From NCBI GenBank assembly GCA_011800805.1, contig MPNW01001110.1, forward strand, positions 7,974 through 36,453: a stretch of 28,480 nt of DNA, written 5' to 3'. Below, piece after piece: positions 21,498 to 27,085 of this stretch. Each line of letters opens with the position of its first letter. The first letter of the stretch is position 1. The notes beneath the pieces were generated by a model. That model was not told the DNA's origin. It saw only the letters and a program-made list of their open reading frames with translations, and made no database searches. The stretch is from Hirudo medicinalis. Lineage: Eukaryota > Annelida > Clitellata > Hirudinida > Hirudinidae. A program made the position numbers and the translations under genes.

Positions 21498-23709
21498 CCT
21501 TAAGCATCAATCAATTAATCAATCAATCTGGAGAAAGTAAATCCGGAGACGAGACTAAACACTAAACAAGCGTACGATTCATCGATGCACACATCCGACA
21601 TCGATCCGACAACAATCCGACAACGCGTCTTTCCGAGAACAGATGTTCTGCGAACTTGTAGTAATCCTTTTGTTGTTGTTGTTGTTGTTAACCAGTGAAA
21701 GAGTTGGCACTAAATATAGGACCGACGTATAGGCCTGAACAATTTTTCTAAGTGTAAATAAGCATGTAATTACGCAGACATACAAAATGCATACAATAGA
21801 ATAAAGAGCAACAAAACATTTAAACAGTATACAAGTATGATACTAATGGAAGCAATACAAAACCAAATATACAAGTATGATACTAATGGAAGCAATACAA
21901 AACCAACACACGGAACGATAAACACACATCCGACCGATCGTCTTCAACCCTGGAAAACACTGGCACAAATACGGATCTTCAGTGCTCCTAAAAAACAAAG
22001 CAAAGCAAAAACAATTACGTCGTCAAGACAACGCCCCTGGCGAGAGAAACGAGAAACCGGGGCAGATTTCCCTATCGGCGGGAGAGCAAGCAGATGTTAA
22101 GAATTCAAATAATTGTTCAATTTTTAATAATTACAATTAATTGTTATTGTTATATTAAATAATATAATTCTTGTTATTTAATAATTATAATAATTCTGAT
22201 GTTAATTATAATAATAATTATTTAACAATTATAATAACAACAACAATTATTATTCTTATTATTATTATTATTGCTTTTGAAGGAAGTGAAGGCACAAGCC
22301 TGTGGTTTCAAACTAGCGTGAGATAAACGTTCGAACACTTTTGAACAAAATTATTCCAAGAAAAAATTATTTTTTTCCAGAAATAAAACCTGGTTATTTT
22401 GCTGGCTTACTTAAAATTTCACTTTTAAAGGGTCGAGTCAACGAATTAATGTAAGAAATAAAAATATATATTTTGAAAATACGAACAATTAGACATTGCT
22501 ACACAAATTCATTCTTGCCATCATCATCATCATCATCGTCAATAGGATTCTTATGGATTACTTTGGGATCATTATTATTATTAATTATATCGTTTTAAGG
22601 TTCTGCACCTGAGTTTGTTTGAAGGTTTGAAACATTATTATTATTGTTGTTATTATTATTATTATNTCAATAGGATTCTTATGGATTACTTTGGGATCAT
22701 TATTATTATTAATTATATCGTTTTAAGGTTCTGCACCTGAGTTTGTTTGAAGGTTTGAAACATTATTATTATTGTTGTTATTATTATTATTATTATTGCG
22801 TGCAGGTTGGCCGAATGGGTTGCATTCATGCATACGTCGGTAATGGCAACAGTCGTAATGTGTCGTGTTCGAAACCCAGCCTGCACTGCTGCAAGCGCCC
22901 TTGGGAAGGAGCGCTATATAAATGGTTAACAAGAAGCGCCTCTGACGCTATGCATATGGCGCTATACAAATGAAGTACATTTACATTTACATAATCAGCT
23001 TCCACTTGGCTTAATTATTGTTGTAACATTGTTATTAGTGTTATTATTATTATCTAATGGATATAATTAACCAGCTGTTAAACCCTAACTAGTGGATTAA
23101 CAATTTATTTGCATATTCAATCAGCACACCAACCATCCCCTGACAGGTTGGGCGGCATGGGGGAGATGGGCTTCGAGGTCCTCAACTTCGTGCTCCTTGG
23201 AAAAAGAAACAAGGCCGGAGACGAGACAAGACTCAAGACAAGACAAGACCATCTCTTAAACGACTGCCAGTGGGTTTTCCAGGTGACAACAAGGGCAAAT
23301 GATGAAGTAAATGCATTTAAATTTTTGTAATTATTCGTAATAAATCAACAATCCTCAGCCATGTGTGACCTTGGTCATTAACACTCACTGGTTAATCACT
23401 CATTATTATTCTCACAAATCATCATTATCGTAATCATTATTTAAATAAATTGAAATGTTATTTAAATAGATTATAAAATGTTATTTAAATAAATTAAAAT
23501 GTTATTTAAATAGAGTGGAATTATTTTCTCATTATTTGTTGTCGTTGTTGTTATTATCAGAGAAATAAATTTGTTTGTCTCCAAATAGAGAGGAAATCTC
23601 ACAACTACATCAGTTGGGGTTGATGTGTGACCAGCCTTGATTGACAACACAGGGACTGATGTGTGACCAATCAAACAGCCTCTTTGCAATTAATGGTTTG
23701 GCTGGTTTG

Positions 23710-23743
<34 letters not shown>

Positions 23744-24495
23744 CAACTGTATAGGTCAACTCTCGTTAAATTAAGTGATAAACTGACTCAAATCTGTGGA
23801 GGGTTTAAAAAGTAACTCAAAATAATAACAACGACGACGATGATGATGACTACGACGTTGATGATGATGATGACGACGACGATGATGATGACGACGATGA
23901 TGATGATTAGTGAGGGTTTTTTTGTCCGCTTAATATTTATACATCGTCAGTGTTGAACGCTAAAAGTAGCGACCGCTTGTTCGTTATTTACGATGCATAT
24001 TTAAATAAATTGCCGATCAATCGAGCGATTAATTTACAGGTGAAACACCTGTAAAATGTGCAAAGTGGTGACGGAGTCAGATGACTCCATCTGATGCCCA
24101 AACATGGATTATTCTCTCGACACGTGGTCACCATGACGATGAGGATGGCAGTGCTGATGGTGACTGATGTTATCACTCGATACAGAGGAAGATACTTTGA
24201 AAGGCAAAATAATAACAATAATAATAATAATGATGATCATCATTAACAGCAGCATCGTGCATCATGACCATCACAATCATAACCACCACCATCGTCATCA
24301 TCATTACTGACTTCTGCTTGTTGTCCTTGTGCCTGAGGCTGATCTGCTTGGAGAGCTTCTCGAGGTTCCTGGCATATTCAGACTGGACTTCTGCCTGCCT
24401 CCTGTAGTAGTCCTGCATCTCCCAGACCAGCCCCAGGAAGACTTCCAGGCGGTGGTCGAGGGCCTTCAACTGCTCCCCGAACTGCTGGTTGATGT
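7695..24495 (-). CDS. SRGAP: SLIT-ROBO Rho GTPase-activating protein (srGAP), 5' end missing
   Basis: Eighteen exons on the minus strand join in consistent phase to about 1118 residues, against about 1050-1100 in vertebrates. Order: F-BAR domain (YYRRQAEVQSEYARNLEKL, TSKDHAVLSEI, MKTYQLYHGES, KQAKYAENKLKALKARNEYL, GDEVIQICAQ), a Pro-rich linker (RPPTLPPKPKKK), RhoGAP with the arginine finger (HQGIFRVSGS), LKMYLRELKEPLFP and NMMEAFNLSICFGPTL, a divergent SH3, and a long Ser/Pro-rich tail. The family acts at the plasma membrane: F-BAR dimers bend membrane into protrusions, RhoGAP stimulates GTP hydrolysis by Rac/Cdc42/RhoA, and SH3 links to ROBO and actin regulators. RhoGAP key residues are intact, so it should be active. 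Two parts are absent: the exon with the start codon, and one phase-0 exon of about 20 codons between 21019 and 16267, probably in the gap at 18233-18480. This is a gene span, not a continuous frame; exons are listed separately. Confidence 0.96.
8833..9112 (-). CDS. SRGAP: srGAP exon Q: Ser/Asn-rich tail
   Basis: 93 codons: STKSGLGLRKSHNLNRSTEC to AAGLDNILAK. Low-complexity Ser/Asn-rich, probably disordered. The acceptor is CAACCATCAG and the donor AAG|GTAAGC. Relatives have an equally long but poorly conserved tail here. Confidence 0.85.
9266..9443 (-). CDS. SRGAP: srGAP exon P: divergent SH3 domain
   Basis: (D)FEDREATVDEVYEARNEREL, SRGDVVNLLRKENNDFWTV, NKIGLVPDRVLSIK. RELS, the GD turn and GLVP place it in the SH3 fold, collinear with vertebrate srGAP SH3. 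Pocket aromatics are altered: the first aromatic of ALYDY is Glu, the first Trp of the WW pair is Phe, and the Tyr after GLVP is Val. The donor AAGAG|GTGCCC gives correct phase into the next exon. Confidence 0.88.
9613..9683 (-). CDS. SRGAP: srGAP exon O: acidic linker
   Basis: 71 bases: (G)DKDFLGSMSDDDGLK to NEEDE. A short acidic linker between RhoGAP and SH3, as in relatives. The acceptor is CTGCCCACAG and the donor G|GTCTGT. Confidence 0.88.
9735..9815 (+). mobile_element. SINE 3' end fused to (ATT)n
   Basis: GCGCCTCTGACGCTATGCAA then ATGGCGC is nearly identical to 22936-22962. It is followed by ATTATAAATTAACT and then directly by a pure ATT array (9777-9810). It lies in the srGAP intron between exons N and O. 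Confidence 0.7.
9980..10204 (-). CDS. SRGAP: srGAP exon N: RhoGAP C-terminal part
   Basis: (H)VTEYSDENMMEAFNLSICF, GPTLVIPSAERTD, to YNNNAVYEKYFI. The conserved Asn-rich NMM..FNL..CFGPTL block is complete. The acceptor is CTTTCCAG and the donor GG|GTGAGT. Confidence 0.95.
10433..10529 (-). CDS. SRGAP: srGAP exon M: RhoGAP helix
   Basis: (G)EKDWKELLKAILSTLSPQR then IVIMRYLFAFLS, matching LLTLPRSVLIVMRYLFAFLN. The acceptor is AATCTGCAG and the donor CA|GTAAGT, phase 2. Confidence 0.94.
10719..10874 (-). CDS. SRGAP: srGAP exon L: RhoGAP middle
   Basis: (G)EDPLVDKMDGDDINTVAG, LLKMYLRELKEPLFP and KCCETMYSTD. The LK.Y.R.L.EPLFP block is a RhoGAP hallmark. The acceptor is TTTTATTTTAG and the donor G|GTGGGT. 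Confidence 0.95.
11020..11115 (-). mobile_element. possible degenerate tRNA-derived SINE
   Basis: On the minus strand, TGATCGAGTAGTAAGAGG resembles an A box, and GACCCGAGTACC about 30 bases on resembles a B box. Both are imperfect, so the call is tentative. It lies in the intron between exons K and L. Confidence 0.25.
11401..11478 (-). CDS. SRGAP: srGAP exon K: RhoGAP arginine finger
   Basis: (G)MLHQGIFRVSGSVNEMTNY to AMFER. Arg in GIFRVSGS is the catalytic finger that enters the GTPase active site. The acceptor is TTGACACAG and the donor G|GTTTGT, phase 1. Confidence 0.95.
11546..11606 (-). CDS. SRGAP: srGAP exon J: RhoGAP start
   Basis: ATGEAIPSIMRSCIRVINIY plus G, matching DSGQVIPLIVESCIRFINLYG. 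The acceptor TGCACAG|GCA was chosen over a nearby CAACAG because it keeps the family's exact length. The donor is G|GTTTGT. Confidence 0.93.
11826..12011. repeat. ATC/ACC trinucleotide tract in intron after exon I
   Basis: Interrupted ATC, ACC and ATA units (GAT/GGT on the minus strand). It starts within ten bases of the exon I donor and stays open in the srGAP frame. Confidence 0.9.
12019..12127 (-). CDS. SRGAP: srGAP exon I: Pro-rich linker before RhoGAP
   Basis: Begins after TTCCGTGCAG: (R)PPTLPPKPKKKFAEV to RPKLFGGSIEEYVE, matching RPPNVPPKPQK and TKLFNGDLETFVK of vertebrates. PPTLPPKP is an SH3-ligand-like motif. The donor GAG|GTGAAA is followed by an open Asp/Gly-coding intron. Confidence 0.93.
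12680..12800. repeat. (AAT)n microsatellite downstream of SINE end
   Basis: A long AAT run at 12680-12738, then interrupted AAT/ACA units up to the SINE end. Another AAT run lies at about 12402-12428. Confidence 0.9.
12801..12844 (-). mobile_element. SINE 3' end remnant leading into (AAT)n
   Basis: On the minus strand, GATGCTATGCACATGGC then ACCTTATAAATTAACTATT. This matches the SINE end at 9735-9775, including TATAAATTAACTATT. An ATT/AAT array (about 12680-12800) follows on its 3' side. Confidence 0.65.
12889..12966. repeat. 18-bp tandem repeat, four copies plus a partial
   Basis: The unit G(T/C)TAGGGTCAAATGTCA(T/C) occurs at 12889, 12907, 12925 and 12943, then GTTAGG at 12961. Copies differ at only two positions. 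It lies in the srGAP intron after the microexon. Confidence 0.95.
13066..13089 (-). CDS. SRGAP: srGAP exon H: 24-nt microexon
   Basis: TTCTTTTTCAG then 24 bases then GTAAAT. It inserts SHRVGLKK between PITV and RPPTLPPKP. Skipping it keeps frame and gives PITVRPPTLPPKP, which aligns without gap to the vertebrate sequence. Probably alternatively used. Confidence 0.7.
13292..13407 (-). CDS. SRGAP: srGAP exon G: F-BAR C-terminal helix
   Basis: MYKENLLRGNLIVRLQTKYD to DHIPITV plus two bases, aligning with LREYLEGSNLITKLQAKHD of vertebrate srGAP. The join to exon F (RTEDTFVE/MYKEN) has the same length as the vertebrate protein, so no exon is missing between them. Confidence 0.92.
13765..13925. 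promoter_or_regulatory. CpG-rich CCAAT/E-box/CRE cluster inside srGAP
   Basis: A GC- and CpG-rich island in an AT-rich intron. It contains a minus-strand CCAAT box (plus ATTGG, 13802-13806), the palindromic E-box CACGTG (13832-13837) and a full CRE TGACGTCA (13843-13850). It lies upstream (minus strand) of exon G and the RhoGAP half. Use as an internal promoter or enhancer is an inference. Confidence 0.4.
14140..14575. repeat. CAA, ATT and CAA/CAC trinucleotide tracts
   Basis: CAA run at 14140-14162, an interrupted ATT array at 14228-14350, and a CAA/CAC/CAG tract at 14438-14570 that directly abuts the exon F donor region. Gln-, His- or Asn-rich open frames across it are not genes. Confidence 0.9.
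14588..14749 (-). CDS. SRGAP: srGAP exon F: F-BAR extension and linker
   Basis: 54 codons, VAKTYEANEKQLFEKLLSSP to DKGRTEDTFVE. The acceptor is TTTCCTCTCAG and the donor GAG|GTGGGA. The intron begins immediately with a CTG/TTG tract, so reading through gives a spurious Cys run. Confidence 0.9.
14930..15031 (-). CDS. SRGAP: srGAP exon E: F-BAR extension
   Basis: 34 codons, VIQICAQKPVLDEILVRLDQ to NKEKELKAE, matching VCQVSAQQPVQAEL of relatives. Its acceptor AG is the last unit of a (CAT)n microsatellite. The donor is GAG|GTTTGG, phase 0. Confidence 0.92.
15032..15068. repeat. (ATG)n tract forming exon E acceptor
   Basis: On the minus strand, CAT units run up to CAG at the exon E boundary, so the microsatellite supplies both the pyrimidine-containing tract and the acceptor AG. 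Confidence 0.85.
15224..15574 (-). CDS. SRGAP: srGAP exon D: F-BAR core (117 codons)
   Basis: Encodes KQAKYAENKLKALKARNEYL, then the helix ending in PSKIEFQSHKGDE. These match RQAKYSENKLKSIKARNEYL and FEFQSHMGDE of vertebrate srGAPs. The acceptor is AATTGTAG and the donor GAG|GTACTG, phase 0. Confidence 0.95.
15575..16120. other. srGAP intron, AT-rich
   Basis: AT-rich intron with an ATT array at about 15734-15790. No additional exon seen. Confidence 0.7.
16121..16267 (-). CDS. SRGAP: srGAP exon C: F-BAR middle
   Basis: 49 codons, phase 0 at both ends: AMKTYQLYHGESQVAENKLL to FVNYEKKSER. MKTY.LYH.ES is a family hallmark. The acceptor is TTCTCAAG and the donor AGG|GTGAGC. Confidence 0.93.
16268..18232. 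other. srGAP intron left of the gap, repeats
   Basis: Holds ATT/AAT arrays (about 16400-16520, 16838-17010, 17126-17170, 17332-17360, 18024-18066), a 17-bp repeat CATACCGATAATAATAA three times (16931-16981) and an ATC tract (18070-18145). The non-repetitive part at 17650-17880 has a 64-codon minus frame with no recognised family. The missing F-BAR exon was not seen here. Confidence 0.65.
18233..18480. other. assembly gap (248 N)
   Basis: A run of 248 N inside srGAP. The F-BAR exon expected between exons B and C probably lies here; it would be phase 0 at both ends and about 60 bases long. Confidence 0.95.
18481..18538 (+). CDS. orphan plus-strand exon-like segment at gap edge
   Basis: Immediately after the gap the plus strand reads DISPEIALKYPELYKELVK, followed by a consensus donor AAG|GTGAGT. 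It is not repetitive, and its codons look like real protein. It runs against the direction of srGAP. A possible continuation after CATCACAG at 18650 would add VVRVIGRMNF and a stop. The family is not recognised. It could be a nested gene, a misplaced contig or chance. Confidence 0.35.
18539..21018. other. srGAP intron right of the gap, repeats
   Basis: Trinucleotide tracts of ATC/GAT, CAA and CAC type at about 18567-18596, 18940-18990, 19350-19380, 19440-19495, 19600-19720, 20400-20530 and 20830-21010. There is also a GATG patch (20211-20228) and a (GT)n run (20261-20288). A perfect 12-base palindrome TCGTCATGACGA lies at 18760-18771. No further exon recognised. Confidence 0.65.
21019..21184 (-). 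CDS. SRGAP: srGAP exon B: F-BAR helix 2 start
   Basis: Begins after GATCCCAG with one base completing a codon. It encodes RESWVGYSTYQAWQGLVLNT, TSKDHAVLSEILNN and EIGEDMQRIYKK, matching the family's SKDHA.LS and RMFKK blocks. The donor is AAG|GTTGTC, phase 0. The next expected exon (KEI...VLNEL-type sequence) was not found. Confidence 0.93.
21450..21496. repeat. (CA)n microsatellite
   Basis: An uninterrupted CA dinucleotide run of about 46 bases in the intron between exons A and B. Confidence 0.97.
21828..21907. repeat. 40-bp tandem duplication
   Basis: The unit starting TATACAAGTATGATACTAAT is present at 21828-21867 and again at 21868-21907, differing only at the last base. Confidence 0.95.
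22539..22793. repeat. 127-bp block present twice around a single N
   Basis: A block starting TCAATAGGATTCTTATGGAT and ending in ATT units occurs at 22539-22665 and at 22667-22793, with N at 22666 between. The copies look identical, as expected from unmerged overlapping contig ends. Confidence 0.88.
22800..22995 (+). mobile_element. tRNA-derived SINE with Leu/Ser-type head
   Basis: GTGCAGG at 22800-22806 pairs perfectly with CCTGCAC at 22880-22886, like a tRNA acceptor stem. Between them are an A box (TGGCCGAATGG) and a B box (TGTTCGAAACC). The 87-base head fits a class II (Leu/Ser, long variable arm) tRNA ancestor. The body follows with two GCGCTATA(T/C)AAAT motifs and an ATTTAC-repeat tail. 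Its 3' part recurs at 9735 and 12801. Confidence 0.8.
23145..23195 (-). CDS. SRGAP: srGAP candidate cassette exon (51 nt)
   Basis: A strong acceptor (TTTCTTTTTCCAAG) is followed by 51 bases and a weak donor (CCT|GTCAGG). Inserted between exon A and the next exon it keeps frame and adds STKLRTSKPISPMPPNL. Vertebrate srGAPs have RSTK...LSPVN at this loop, so the (K/R)STK and SP..N pattern is suggestive. Skipping it also keeps frame. This could still be a chance match. Confidence 0.42.
23437..23516. repeat. AT-rich minisatellite
   Basis: About four imperfect units built on AAATGTTATTTAAATA(A/G)A, spaced roughly 22-28 bases apart. Confidence 0.8.
23700..23915. repeat. (ATC)n and GAC/GAT tracts
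   Basis: A near-pure ATC run at 23709-23742 and a mixed GAC/GAT tract at 23828-23910. Located in the intron between exons A and B. Confidence 0.9.
24312..24495 (-). CDS. SRGAP: srGAP exon A: F-BAR helix 1
   Basis: Begins after CTTCAG two bases into a codon and encodes INQQFGEQLKALDHRLEV, EMQDYYRRQAEVQSEY and ARNLEKL. The donor GAA|GTCAGT leaves two bases (AA), which fits the single leading G of the next exon. The preceding exon with the initiator is not identified. Confidence 0.93.
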
Positions 24496-25972
24496 CTGAA
24501 GGAGACAGGCACGATTGGAATTGATGATGATGATGATGACGATAATGATTACGATAACGATGATTTGTGAGAATAATGATGATTTCCAGTGAGTGTCAAT
24601 GACTGAGGTCACACAGGATTGTTGATTTATTATGAATAATTAAAAAAAAATTGAATTGCAAAATAACCACGAAATGAAAACGAGATTAAACTCACTACCT
24701 CGTACATTCACCTGACCGGCAGAGTGAATGCTATTTAGTTTGGTAGCTAGCGATAACATACATACATACATACATACATACATACATGCAAGTTGACTAA
24801 TATTTAGTTAGCTGTTAACCATTGACCGCACCAGCAGACGGACAAAATGACTTTAGAATCGGCCAAAGTCGGAAGAAACGTCTATACAGCACTTGAACAT
24901 CACAATCATCATCACTACCCCTATCATCATCACAGCTTCCACCATCTGCCATGTTGAGGGCTAGTCCACATGAGAAAGAAAACTTCTTTCACATAAGAAT
25001 TTTGCGAAGTAAGGTTTGGTTTTTGACAATTTTGAATGGATTCCCTTCCACGTTTAGCGGACAGAAGTTTTGATGGCAGTCTTGATCTCTCAGGAGATGG
25101 AAAGATGGAACAATGGATGAGAACGTCCGCAGTGTTTTCTCGATTCAATTGACACAACAGAGCCATGGGATCGATGAATCGCTCAACAAGATGTTAAGTT
25201 TTTTTTTTTTGCGACCAAGTCAGACTTAATGGTTGATGATTTAGTGAATAAAATTGTTAATTACAAGCACTCCGGGAGAAAGTTTACGTTCTTTTTACGG
25301 TAATTTTGATGTGTCTGCACTCGAAGAACTGCTAGTGTTCTGGTTGTGTAACTCTTGAGCTTCTCTTTGTTAACATTGTAAGAAGGTGTAAAAAAAAAAT
25401 TTACATAAGGATTTTGTTGAGCAAATTGGTCTTTGTGATTCTTAATTGAAATAACATATGATAACCTCATCCTCTTCATCATCATCATATGCTCCTCCTC
25501 CTCATCATCATCATCATCATCCTCATCATTACATCATCACCATCCTCTGAATCATCAGACACCAACAATGGTGCATTTACGTTCCACAATTAGTAAGTTG
25601 CAGGTGGCGAACAGTAGAATCCAGTCATTCCAAAGCAAATTGTCTGCACGTTTGGGAATCAGGAAGCATGAGAACAAGAATTCTGCTGCTGCATCATCAC
25701 CACCATCATCATCATCCTCGTCATCACCATTTGAACACCATCGTCTGCTTTCCACGTGTGCCAAACGAGGAGAGCATTTACATCACCCATCCTGGGAATT
25801 GAACGGAGGCTGACTGCATTGAGATGATGCAAAAAGCACAAAGCAGCAGAAGAGAAGAACATGCAAAAACAGTGCAGCAGATGGCTTTTCCATCTGGAAT
25901 CATCTGCAGAACTTGTGGACCGCTGAGGTGGAAAGTAAATGCTTCCAGTTGAGGTCATTTCATTCCTTCTCT

Positions 25973-25999
25973 GCTCCGTCCTTCGGTTTGGAACGGAGC
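25973..25999. repeat. small inverted repeat
   Basis: GCTCCGT (25973-25979) and ACGGAGC (25993-25999) form a perfect 7-base stem around a 13-base loop; two more C-G pairs are possible across a one-base bulge. Confidence 0.6.
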
Positions 26000-27005
26000 C
26001 TACTCAAATTATGGATTGGAACCATTTTATTCCAGGCTAAACAAGAATTACAATGTTATTGACTTATTTATTGTGCCAGTTAATTAGCTAATTATTATTA
26101 ATTGGCATGAATTACCTTAGAAGTTGAATAATAATAAATTATTGCAATACATCTCAATGATTGCAGGCCAATTTCATCATCATCATCATCATGACAGGAC
26201 AGTAAAGTCGTCAACTGCCACCACAAATATGTCTGAAACATTTTGTGTCACCAATCATGTTTAAATGACAATTTCATTCTGAGCAAGATCCATCCATCAC
26301 CAGCTAATCCAATTCCATTCACAGCCTCATGGACGATTGCCATCATCCAAGGTCATCATCATCATCATCACCAATATCACCATCATCATCAATGAGTAAC
26401 ATCTCACCTGACACACATTATTAACCAAACAGCACCAGAAGAGTATCGGTGCTGGAGTCTTCTGGTGTTGGCCTTACAATTCAAGGTGGCAAATGATGAA
26501 GTGAGTGAAAGGGTGAAATAAATGAGCATCATCATTATCAGCATCACTGAGGTCAGAGACTCCATCTGGTGAAGAAATCATTGCAGTGGAAAGAAGGGAT
26601 ACAGAAGATCTTTTATTTATTGGGATCAGAAATATGGCTGTATTGAAATAAATGTCTGGAGCCATCATTTTCATTGGCAACATTTACGTGTGACCCAGTG
26701 ACATTACGAACATCGACATTACGAGCACCGTCGACGACATCGTAAACATGAATTACACTGGTAGAGATTTTACTGTCATCACTTTCGCCATTATCGTTAC
26801 AATTATTACACGACAAGCTTCCCCATTGCCTTGGATGATATCATCATCATCATCATCATTAAATGGGTATTTCCATTAATAAAAACGTTACATTAACATT
26901 ACAAACTTCCCTAGCACCGGGTAAACTTGTACATGATGATCAAAGCTTCACCTCGGTACCACCAAAAACTGCATCATCATCATAATCAAAATAAACCACA
27001 CCATC

Positions 27006-27085
27006 CCAATCATCATCATCACCACCTCAATCATCATCATCACCACCTCAATCATCATCATCATCTCAATCATTATCATCAACTC
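27006..27085. repeat. 21-bp higher-order ATC repeat
   Basis: Units of AATCATCATCATCACCACCTC repeat in register, giving a His/Leu/Asn pattern in an open plus frame. This is repeat translation, not a supported gene. Confidence 0.8.

Noticed and set aside
22800..22886. functional tRNA-Leu/Ser gene
   Set aside because: The acceptor-like stem and boxes are present, but the T stem does not pair and no proper anticodon arm is evident. A SINE body follows.
25501..25550. CRISPR-like regular repeats in the ATC/CAT tracts
   Set aside because: These are simple trinucleotide arrays in an animal genome, with no unique spacers of constant length.
25659..25958. 99-codon minus frame with a protein-like middle part
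   Set aside because: Part of it is non-repetitive, but no family, splice sites or transposon motif could be identified, so it is described only as unassigned sequence.
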